Of a stretch of DNA of 7,452 bases, positions 1-5,778 are shown in pieces. Under the pieces are notes generated by a model. That model saw only the letters and a list, made by a program, of their open reading frames with translations. It ran no database searches and was not told the DNA's origin. The position numbers and the translations under genes were made by a program. Position 1 is the stretch's first letter. Each line of letters opens with the position of its first letter. Where the stretch lies: positions 1 through 7,452 of the forward strand of contig JAEWCK010000172.1 in NCBI GenBank assembly GCA_023390675.1, written 5' to 3'. Source of the stretch: Pseudomonadota bacterium. GTDB taxonomy: Bacteria; Pseudomonadota; Alphaproteobacteria; Sphingomonadales; Sphingomonadaceae.

Positions 1-430
1 ACTTCACTTTGGTGAGCGCGTTCTCCGGCGCGGCGGCGTGAAGCCCCGCCTGGGTGAGCCAGAGCCGGTCGATGACGGCGCGATCGATGGCGGCATCGCG
101 CGCGCTCGCGCCGTTCGGCTTGCCATATTGCACGATGTCGCCGCGCACGCCCTGCCAGCCGGAAGGCGGAGGTTCGCCGCGCCCGGCGGCCTCGATGGCG
201 TATTGGGCGGCGGCGCGCAGCGTGAGCACGCGCCCGTTCGCCGCGGTGGCGATCGCCGCGATCTGGTTCTCGACGACGCGCGCCGCGGTGGCGGTGGCGG
301 CGCGCTGGCGCGCATATTCGGCGTGGACGACCCAGATGCCCAGCCCGGCGAGCAGCATGCCGATCAGGACCACCGCGAGGATCATCGCGCGCGCGACCGC
401 GACGCCCCGGGATGCCGCGGCGATGCTCAT
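1..430 (-). CDS. Membrane protein, probable sensor histidine kinase, N-terminal part (cut by window edge)
   Basis: The reading frame starts at an ATG at 428-430 and stays open for 143 codons to the left edge, so the gene is incomplete. The protein begins with a short cytoplasmic stretch (MSIAAASRGVAVARA). One clear membrane helix follows at about residues 15-36 (MILAVVLIGMLLAGLGIWVV). After it comes an Ala/Arg-rich, probably periplasmic region (about 38-143) with a helical start (ARQRAATATAARVVENQ). This is the usual layout of a sensor kinase N-terminus: first membrane helix, then a periplasmic sensor domain. The kinase core, H-box and second helix lie outside the window, so the call rests on the topology and on coupling to the response regulator. 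The regulator's TGA and this ATG overlap as ATGA at 427-430. A short GAAGG (434-438) can serve as ribosome binding site. I recognise no named sensor domain. It could instead be another membrane-bound signalling protein. Confidence 0.62.
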   Translation of the reverse strand, partial: MSIAAASRGVAVARAMILAVVLIGMLLAGLGIWVVHAEYARQRAATATAARVVENQIAAIATAANGRVLTLRAAAQYAIEAAGRGEPPPSGWQGVRGDIVQYGKPNGASARDAAIDRAVIDRLWLTQAGLHAAAPENALTKVK

Positions 431-1161
431 TCGCCTTCGGGAACCAGCATATAGCCCTCGCCCCGCACGGTCCGCAGGACCCGGGGGAAAGCGGGATCGG
501 CCTCGATCTTCTTGCGCAGCCGCGCGACGCGGATGTCGATCGAGCGGTCGAAGGGATCCCAGCGGCGGTGGTGCGCGAGCTCGAGCAACTGGTCCCGGTT
601 GAGCGCGCGGCGGGCGTGGGTGACGAAGACGTAGAGCAGGTCGAATTCCATCGCCGTCAGCGGCACCTGCGCGCCGGCGTCGTCGAAGAGCTGGCGCGCC
701 TCGATGTCGAGCACGCACTTGCCGACGCGCACGCGCGCGGGCGGGCGGCCCTGCGCGTGGACGGGCGCCATCGTCCGGCGCAGCACCGCCTTCACCCGCG
801 AGCGCAATTCGGCAGGGTCGAAGGGCTTGGCGAGATAGTCGTCCGCGCCCATTTCGAGCCCGACCACGCGGTCGGTGGTCGATCCCATCGCGGTGAGCAT
901 CAGCACCGCGGCGTTGCTCTCGGCGCGCAGCCAGCGCGCGAGCGACAGCCCGTCCTCGCCCGGCATCGTCACGTCGCAGACGACGAGGTCGGGGCGAAAG
1001 CGCGGGACCAGAGCGCGAAGCGCCGCGCCGCCCGCGGCGGTCTCGACCTGATAGCCGGCGCTGGCGAGGAACTCGCTCACCATGTCGAGCACGTCGGGGT
1101 CGTCGTCGCAGACGATGATCCGCGCCTTCACCGGCTCCGGCCCTGCCTCGCTGTCCTTCAC
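427..1161 (-). CDS. OmpR/PhoB-family two-component response regulator
   Basis: This is a DNA-binding response regulator that should be phosphorylated by the partner kinase encoded just downstream. Numbering from the GTG at 1161 (244 residues), the receiver domain spans about 13-130. It has the acidic pocket CDDDP (18-22), phosphoacceptor Asp63 (VVCDVTMPGEDG), Thr90 (MLTA) and Lys112 (LAKPFD), so all key residues are present. A winged-helix domain follows, with the family signature LTAMEFDLL, a recognition-helix region at about 205-223 (DRSIDIRVARLRKKIEADP) and the closing wing VRTVRGEGYMLVPEGE. The start is uncertain. The frame is open to a TTG at 1173 without a good ribosome binding site, GTG at 1161 follows GGGG at a plausible distance, and GTG at 1131 would place the start right before the receiver (VKARIIVCDDD). 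The stop overlaps the next gene by ATGA, implying translational coupling. Target genes cannot be read from the sequence; the adjacent receptor gene is a natural candidate. Confidence 0.93.
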   Translation of the reverse strand: MKDSEAGPEPVKARIIVCDDDPDVLDMVSEFLASAGYQVETAAGGAALRALVPRFRPDLVVCDVTMPGEDGLSLARWLRAESNAAVLMLTAMGSTTDRVVGLEMGADDYLAKPFDPAELRSRVKAVLRRTMAPVHAQGRPPARVRVGKCVLDIEARQLFDDAGAQVPLTAMEFDLLYVFVTHARRALNRDQLLELAHHRRWDPFDRSIDIRVARLRKKIEADPAFPRVLRTVRGEGYMLVPEGE

Positions 1162-1321
1162 CCGCCGCCCCAATGGTTGGAAGACGAGACCTACCGCTTC
1201 CGCCGCGCGATTGGCAGCGGGGAAATCGTTTCAATTGTAATGCCGGCACGGACAAAGACGCGCGGCCGCCCGGGGAGAGCGACCGCGCGTATGCGCGCAA
1301 GGGGGAGGCGCGGCAGGATCG
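1162..1321. other. Intergenic gap between receptor and response-regulator genes
   Basis: No coding region is supported here. The receptor-proximal part carries a GC-rich inverted repeat (listed separately). The middle holds the only A/T-rich patch, around 1221-1240. Read on the minus strand this patch gives TTACAATTGAAACGATTTC, which contains a -35-like TTGAAA (plus-strand positions 1228-1233) and an inverted repeat GAAA-N3-TTTC (1222-1232). An 8-bp palindrome TGCCGGCA lies at 1241-1248. This patch is the likely promoter/operator area for the response-regulator operon, but I see no convincing -10 element. Confidence 0.4.
1258..1290 (-). terminator. Possible weak transcription terminator after the receptor gene
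   Basis: A perfect 8-bp inverted repeat, ACGCGCGG (1258-1265) and CCGCGCGT (1283-1290), encloses a 17-base loop. It begins about 32 bases after the receptor's stop codon. On the minus strand the second arm is followed by CTTTGTCC, which is only a poor T-tract. A Rho-independent terminator is possible but the loop is long and the tail weak. It may simply be GC-rich chance structure or allow partial readthrough into the regulator gene. Confidence 0.3.
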
Positions 1322-4150
1322 TCAGAAGGTGTAGCGGATTCCGGCCACGATCTGCCGCCCGGTATGCGTGTACGCATTCAGGCGGTTGTCGCGGTCGACA
1401 TAGAGATCGGCATATTCGTCGGTGAGGTTCAGCCCCTCGAGGCTGAGCCGCAGGTGATCGGTCAGGTTGTAGCTGATCTGCGCGTCGATGTTGGTCGTCG
1501 CGTTGGTGCCGTGCCACGTATTGAAGTCGTTGCCCGGCACCGCGGTCAGATAGCCGTCGCGATACGCGATCGAGGCGCGCGCGCTGAACTTGCTGTCCTC
1601 GTAATAGATCGTGCCGTTATAGGCATTCCTGGAAAGCCCGATCAGCGTGGCATCGACCACCGGATCGCCCGGCACCGCCGAGGTCAGGTATTTGATGTCC
1701 GAATTCACATAGGTGTAGTTGGCGAGCACCCCGAACTTCGACAGGAAGCCCGGCAGGAAATCGAAGGGCTGCTGGAGGTTGATCTCGAAGCCCTTGAGCG
1801 CGCCGCCCGGCGAATTGACCGGCCGCGTGACTGCGAAGACCATGTCGGGCGTCGCCACCGTCCCCGCGATCAGCGAGTCCGGCAGGCCGAGCGTGTTGTA
1901 CACCGCTTCGTTGCGCAGCGTCTGCACGAAGGTGTCGATGTTCTTGTAGAACAGCCCGAGCGCCAGCACCGCGCCGTGGCCGCGATACCATTCGAGCGAG
2001 AAATCGATGTTGTCCGACCTGGTCGGGTCGAGGAAGGGATTGCCCGACGAATAGTTGCGGTTGGCGCCCTGCACGCTGACGCTGCCGCCCGGCGAGAGCG
2101 AGCCGAGCCCCGGCCGTGCGATCGTCTGCGCGGCGCTGAGGCGCGCGATCAGGTTCGGCTTGATCTCGACCGACAGATTCCCCGAGGGGAGGAACATGTC
2201 GTATTCGTGGTCGACCGTGACGAAGGTCACCGCCGAGCCGACCACGGCGTTGCCGCCCGAGCGCAGCTTGGTGCTGAAATAGCGCACGCCCACATCGCCG
2301 CGGATCGGCAGGCCGAAGAGCTCGTACGAGAAATCGAGCTGGGCATAGGCGCCGCGCGTCTTCTCGGTCACCTTGGCGGTGCTGCCGGTATTCTCCCGCA
2401 GCTGCCAGATGCCGGTGTTGCTGTAGATGTCGTAGGCCGCGATGAACTTGTCGAGGTCGGGCGCCAGCCACGTCTGGAGCGCGCTCGAGGGCAGGCCCAG
2501 CCCGGCGTTGAAGTTGAAGGTGCGCGACAAAGCGGCGATGCCCGATCCGGCGGCGATCGCGGGCACGTCCGCGGTGTTGGCGCGCTGGAGCGCCGAGGTC
2601 GAATAGTCGAACTGCTTGTAGTCGACGCCCGCCTTGAAGGTGATCCCCTCGAGCAAGTCGAACTCGCCGGCCAGCTTGTAGGTCGTATAGGCGTTGCGGA
2701 CCTTTTCCGGGGTCAGGCGGACTTCGGAAGAGCCCGGCACCATCGCCCAGTTGTTGGGGCTGGTGGCGTCGAAATTGAGCTGCATCTCCATCATCCGCGG
2801 GCGGAAATCGTAGACGAAATCCTGCGAATCGATGCGCTCGAAGGTGACGATGGTCGCCACCGGATCCTCGTAGTTCGACACCGAATGCCCGGCCATCGCC
2901 TTGATGCGGATGCCGTCGCCGAACTTCTGGTCGAGCGTTCCGGTGATCTGGCTGAATTTGGTGTTGAGCTCGTTGTAGCTCGATTGGGTGCGCAGATCGA
3001 CATTGTCGATCTCGGCCTGGACGAGGTTGTTTCCCTCCACCACGCCGGTGCGGATGATCGATTGGGGCTTGCCGGTGCCCGGGCGGCTGAGCCCCAGCGC
3101 CTGGAGCTGCGATTCCTTGCGGGTGCCCTTGAAGTCCGAATAGAGCCCCTCGATCGTGATCAGCGTGCTGTCGGTCGGCTTGGCCTGCACCGCCGCCGAG
3201 ATGCCGAGCCGCTCCGAGCTGGTGTCGTAGCTGGCATAGGCCGGGATGCGCGGGTGGTAGAGCCCGACCTCGGGATCGACGCTCGCGGTCACGACGCGGT
3301 TGATCTCGGCGATGGTCTTGCCCGGCACGGTCGAGGCCGGGTTCCAGCCGCCGTTCGATCCGCCATAGGTCCAGCGCGTGATGTTGGCGCCTTCCTCGAG
3401 CAGGTGGCGCTTGTCCCACGAAGCCGAGAGCAGCACGCCCAGCCGGTCGTCGAGGAAGCGCTTCGACGCCGTGAACGACAGGCCCGGCTGCACGTCCTTG
3501 ACGAGATCGTTGTAACTCCCCTGCGCCGCGAGGACGAGGCGCGGGCCCGCCGAATCGAACGGCTTGGACGCGTTGAGGTCCACCGTCGCGCCGAGCGAGC
3601 CTTCGTCAACTTCGGCGGACGCGGTCTTGCGGACGATCAGGTTGGAGAACAGGTCGGAGGAGAAGATGTTGAAATCGAAGCCGCGGCCGCGATTGGTGCC
3701 GCCGCTGTTCGACGTGCCCGAGGAAGTGGCGATCGCCTCCATCCCGTTGACGCGGACGCGCGTATAATCGGAGCCGAGGCCGCGCACCGAGATCTGGCGG
3801 CCCTCGCCCGACCGGCGGGTGATCGCGACGCCCGGGATGCGCTGGAGCGATTCGGCGAGGTTCAGATCGGGGAAGTCGGCGATGTCCTCGGCCGAGATCG
3901 CGTCGACCACGCCGTTCTCGTTGCGCTTGATGTTGAGCGCGTTGGCGAGGCTGGCGCGGAAGCCCGACACGACGATCTCGTTCTCGGGGGAGATTTGCTC
4001 GTCCTGCGCCGGATCGGCTGCGGCGGTTGCGGCGGGCGCCGCATCCTGCGCCAGCGCGGCACCCGGCAGGGCCGCGGCGAGCGCCAGCGACAGCGCCAGA
4101 ACCGAGCTGCCATTGCGCAGCGGAAACTTGAATCCATGCGTGAAGTGCAT
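1322..4150 (-). CDS. TonB-dependent outer-membrane receptor, Xanthomonas/Caulobacter type
   Basis: The protein (942 residues) is an outer-membrane beta-barrel that imports a substrate using energy from TonB-ExbB-ExbD. Residues 1-34 are a typical signal peptide: a positively charged start, a hydrophobic core SVLALSLALAAALPG, and an ALA-Q cleavage site. A flexible Ala/Pro/Asp linker follows, then a TonB-box-like EIVVSG (about 58-63). The plug is recognisable from FRASLANALNIKRN through ESLQRIPGVAITR, GRQISVRGLGSDYTRVRVNG and SDLFSNLIVRKT. The rest is barrel, ending in GIRYTF with the C-terminal Phe expected of outer-membrane barrels. This pattern matches the TIGR01782-type receptors, many of which sit in carbohydrate-use loci. 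No FecA-like N-terminal signalling domain precedes the TonB box, so direct sigma/anti-sigma signalling is unlikely. The ATG at 4148-4150 is chosen because it begins the signal peptide and follows a strong GGGAGGGAGA. The frame stays open upstream to 4264, but that part is basic and not secretory. The ligand is unknown; a uronate-containing oligosaccharide is inferred from the divergent transporter. Confidence 0.95.
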   Translation of the reverse strand: MHFTHGFKFPLRNGSSVLALSLALAAALPGAALAQDAAPAATAAADPAQDEQISPENEIVVSGFRASLANALNIKRNENGVVDAISAEDIADFPDLNLAESLQRIPGVAITRRSGEGRQISVRGLGSDYTRVRVNGMEAIATSSGTSNSGGTNRGRGFDFNIFSSDLFSNLIVRKTASAEVDEGSLGATVDLNASKPFDSAGPRLVLAAQGSYNDLVKDVQPGLSFTASKRFLDDRLGVLLSASWDKRHLLEEGANITRWTYGGSNGGWNPASTVPGKTIAEINRVVTASVDPEVGLYHPRIPAYASYDTSSERLGISAAVQAKPTDSTLITIEGLYSDFKGTRKESQLQALGLSRPGTGKPQSIIRTGVVEGNNLVQAEIDNVDLRTQSSYNELNTKFSQITGTLDQKFGDGIRIKAMAGHSVSNYEDPVATIVTFERIDSQDFVYDFRPRMMEMQLNFDATSPNNWAMVPGSSEVRLTPEKVRNAYTTYKLAGEFDLLEGITFKAGVDYKQFDYSTSALQRANTADVPAIAAGSGIAALSRTFNFNAGLGLPSSALQTWLAPDLDKFIAAYDIYSNTGIWQLRENTGSTAKVTEKTRGAYAQLDFSYELFGLPIRGDVGVRYFSTKLRSGGNAVVGSAVTFVTVDHEYDMFLPSGNLSVEIKPNLIARLSAAQTIARPGLGSLSPGGSVSVQGANRNYSSGNPFLDPTRSDNIDFSLEWYRGHGAVLALGLFYKNIDTFVQTLRNEAVYNTLGLPDSLIAGTVATPDMVFAVTRPVNSPGGALKGFEINLQQPFDFLPGFLSKFGVLANYTYVNSDIKYLTSAVPGDPVVDATLIGLSRNAYNGTIYYEDSKFSARASIAYRDGYLTAVPGNDFNTWHGTNATTNIDAQISYNLTDHLRLSLEGLNLTDEYADLYVDRDNRLNAYTHTGRQIVAGIRYTF

Positions 4151-4155
4151 CGCGC

Positions 4156-4165
4156 TCTCCCTCCC
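4156..4165 (-). promoter_or_regulatory. Ribosome binding site that fixes the receptor start
   Basis: On the minus strand the sequence reads GGGAGGGAGA, with five bases between its end and the ATG at 4148-4150. This near-ideal Shine-Dalgarno sequence supports that ATG over the in-frame upstream starts. Confidence 0.75.
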
Positions 4166-4228
4166 GATAGTCCGCTTCTCGCGGTTGTCGTTATGCGGAC
4201 GTCGGCGACGCCCGGCTTCTCCAGCTAT

Positions 4229-4258
4229 CCATAGGATTGCCCGCGGGGCGCATGCCAA
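4229..4258 (-). promoter_or_regulatory. Candidate sigma-70-like promoter of the receptor gene
   Basis: On the minus strand a -35-like TTGGCA (plus positions 4253-4258) is separated by 18 bases from a -10-like CTATGG (4229-4234). Transcription would start near 4222, leaving a leader of about 70 bases before the receptor ATG. The -35 match is good and the -10 match is poor, so this is only a candidate. Confidence 0.35.
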
Positions 4259-4311
4259 TCTCAAATGGGCATCAACCGATGCTCGATATGAACCAATGGC
4301 CGCACGCGCCG

Positions 4312-4338
4312 ATCGATACCGGTTCTGGATCGGTCGAT
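4312..4338. repeat. Imperfect inverted repeat, possible operator
   Basis: ATCGATACCG on the left and CGGTCGAT on the right pair as ATCGA/TCGAT plus CCG/CGG, with a two-base bulge. The left arm overlaps the 6-bp palindrome ACCGGT (4318-4323). Its location upstream of both divergent promoters suits a regulator site, but the symmetry is imperfect and GC/CGAT-rich sequence makes such matches common. Confidence 0.3.
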
Positions 4339-4354
4339 AGTGCTTTTGGCTTAG

Positions 4355-4364
4355 ACCGGCCGGT
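4355..4364. repeat. Perfect 10-bp palindrome ACCGGCCGGT, possible operator
   Basis: The sequence is fully self-complementary over ten bases and sits 73 bp before the transporter start codon, where an operator controlling the transporter promoter would be expected. It shares the core ACCGG...GGT with the ACCGGT at 4318-4323. No regulator with a known preference for it is visible in the window. Confidence 0.35.
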
Positions 4365-4424
4365 TGCCGCGCTCTATCGTCGCCCCCTTGGACCGCGCGC
4401 TCGCGAAGCGCCGGCGTGTTGGGC

Positions 4425-4431
4425 GAGGGAG
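4425..4431 (+). promoter_or_regulatory. Ribosome binding site for the transporter's GTG start
   Basis: GAGGGAG lies six bases before the GTG at 4438, an ideal spacing. This supports the GTG over the ATG at 4450, which is preceded by GAGG at a rather short distance. Confidence 0.6.
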
Positions 4432-4437
4432 TGAAGA

Positions 4438-5778
4438 GTGGCCGAGGATATGACCGATTCCCCTCGTCCCCGGCGCACCCGCGTCCGCTTCGTGATCCTG
4501 CTGCTGATCTTCCTGCTTACCACGATCAACTATGCCGATCGCGCCACCTTCTCGATCGCGGGGAGCGCGGCGCAGAAGGATCTCGGCCTCACATCGATCC
4601 AGATGGGCTACATCCTCTCGGCCTTCGCCTGGGCCTATGTGATCGGCCAGATACCCGGCGGCGCGCTGCTCGACCGGTTCGGCACCAAGCCGATCTACAC
4701 GCTCGCGATCCTGCTCTGGTCGCTGTTCACCCTGGTGCAGGGCTTTGCCGGATTGCTCGCCGGCGGCGCGGTGGTCGCGGGGCTGTTCGCGATGCGCTTC
4801 CTCGTCGGGCTTGCCGAGAGCCCGTCCTTCCCCGGCAATGCCCGGCTGGTCGCCGCCTGGTTCCCCGGATCGGAGCGCGGCACCGCCTCGGCGATCTTCA
4901 ATTCGGCGCAATATTTCTCGCTGGTGGTGTTCGCCCCGCTGATGGGCTGGCTGGTCCACAGCTTCGACTGGCATTCGGTGTTCTTCGTGATGGGCGGGCT
5001 CGGCGTGGTCGCCGCATGGGTGTTCTGGAAGGTCGTCCACTCGCCCGTGGAGCATCCGTGGGTCGATCGCGGCGAGCTCGACCATATCGAGGCCGGCGGC
5101 GGCCTGATCCGGATGGAGGAGAAGAGCGTCAAGGCATCGGCCTTCACATGGCACAACGTCCGCCAGGTCATCTCCAGCCGGATGCTGATCGGCGTCTATA
5201 TCGGCCAGTACGGGATCAACGTGCTGACCTATTTCTTCGTCACCTGGTTCCCGATCTACCTCGTCAAGGAGCGCGGCTTCTCAATCCTCAACGCCGGCTT
5301 CGCCGCGGCCGCGCCGGCCCTGTGCGGCTTCGCCGGCGGCGTGCTCGGCGGGGTGATCTCGGACTGGCTGCTCAAGCGCACCGGATCGCTCGACGTCGCG
5401 CGCAAGGTTCCCCTGCTGATCGGCATGATCCTCGCCTCGACGATCATCGCCTGCGTCTACATCCAGCAGGGCTGGCTGGTGATCGTCGTGATGGCGCTGG
5501 CCTTCTTCGGCAAAGGCGTGGCGTCGCTCGGCTGGGCAGTGGTCTCCGACACCTCACCGCGCGAGCTGGTCGGCGTGACCGGCGGCATCTTCAACACCGT
5601 CGGCAACTCGGCCGGAATCGTGACGCCGATCGTGATCGGCTACATCGTCGCCGCGACGGGGTCGTTCGACGGCGCCCTGTGGTTCGTCGGCGTCCACTGC
5701 GTGCTGGTGATCGCCGCCTATTTCCTGATCGTCGGCAAGATCGAGCGCCTCACTCTCAAGCCCGCCGGAGCCCCATGA
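4438..5778 (+). CDS. MFS transporter, ACS family, GudP/GarP-like (hexarate or hexuronate symporter)
   Basis: This is an inner-membrane proton symporter of 446 residues, the usual length for the anion:cation symporter (ACS) branch of the major facilitator superfamily, with about twelve hydrophobic helices. From memory it closely resembles E. coli glucarate/galactarate transporters across the N-terminal half: NYADRATFSIAG (31-42), SAFAWAYVIGQIPGG (61-75), FLVGLAESPSFPGNAR and the AAWFPGSERGTASAIFNSAQY stretch around 120-160. The MFS loop motif is intact (G75-ALLDRFGTK-84). The cytoplasmic loop in the middle contains HPWVDRGELDHIEAGG, also typical of this group. The likely substrate is an acidic sugar such as glucuronate, galacturonate, glucarate or galactarate; which one cannot be told by eye. 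The GTG at 4438 follows GAGGGAG at six bases; an ATG at 4450 is the alternative. Its stop overlaps the start of the next gene, so the two are probably one operon. Confidence 0.92.
   Translation: MAEDMTDSPRPRRTRVRFVILLLIFLLTTINYADRATFSIAGSAAQKDLGLTSIQMGYILSAFAWAYVIGQIPGGALLDRFGTKPIYTLAILLWSLFTLVQGFAGLLAGGAVVAGLFAMRFLVGLAESPSFPGNARLVAAWFPGSERGTASAIFNSAQYFSLVVFAPLMGWLVHSFDWHSVFFVMGGLGVVAAWVFWKVVHSPVEHPWVDRGELDHIEAGGGLIRMEEKSVKASAFTWHNVRQVISSRMLIGVYIGQYGINVLTYFFVTWFPIYLVKERGFSILNAGFAAAAPALCGFAGGVLGGVISDWLLKRTGSLDVARKVPLLIGMILASTIIACVYIQQGWLVIVVMALAFFGKGVASLGWAVVSDTSPRELVGVTGGIFNTVGNSAGIVTPIVIGYIVAATGSFDGALWFVGVHCVLVIAAYFLIVGKIERLTLKPAGAP

Larger units (their letters stand above)
4151..4437. promoter_or_regulatory. 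Divergent intergenic control region between receptor and transporter genes
   Basis: These 287 bp separate two divergently read blocks and must contain both promoters. No gene is supported here. The receptor side carries a candidate sigma-70-type promoter and a strong ribosome binding site. The central part (4261-4342) is less GC-rich than the genes and dense in CGAT words, with a short hairpin GCATC-N4-GATGC at 4269-4282 and an imperfect inverted repeat at 4312-4338. The transporter side has a perfect 10-bp palindrome at 4355-4364 and, in the probable leader, a small hairpin GCGCT-N5-AGCGC at 4397-4411. I could not define a convincing promoter for the transporter. Confidence 0.6.

Noticed and set aside
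412..1425. A 337-codon open frame on the plus strand across the response regulator
   Set aside because: It is antisense to a response regulator with all catalytic residues present. Its own translation is Arg/His-rich without any domain.
1322..4150. FecA-type transducer receptor with an N-terminal signalling domain
   Set aside because: Only a short Ala/Pro/Asp linker of about 23 residues lies between the signal peptide cleavage site and the TonB box, too short for that domain.
1364..4234. A 956-codon open frame on the plus strand opposite the receptor gene
   Set aside because: The translation is a monotonous Arg/Val/Asp/Glu/Ala/His-rich sequence without domains, as expected from the antisense of GC-rich codons. 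The receptor on the other strand has a signal peptide, plug and barrel end.
4151..4264. N-terminal extension of the receptor to an in-frame start at 4264
   Set aside because: The extra 38 residues are basic and would bury the signal peptide, while the ATG at 4150 has an excellent ribosome binding site.
4397..4411. Small hairpin GCGCT-N5-AGCGC in the transporter leader as a riboswitch or attenuator
   Set aside because: A 5-bp stem in GC-rich DNA is expected by chance, and there is no alternative structure or T-tract to make an attenuator.
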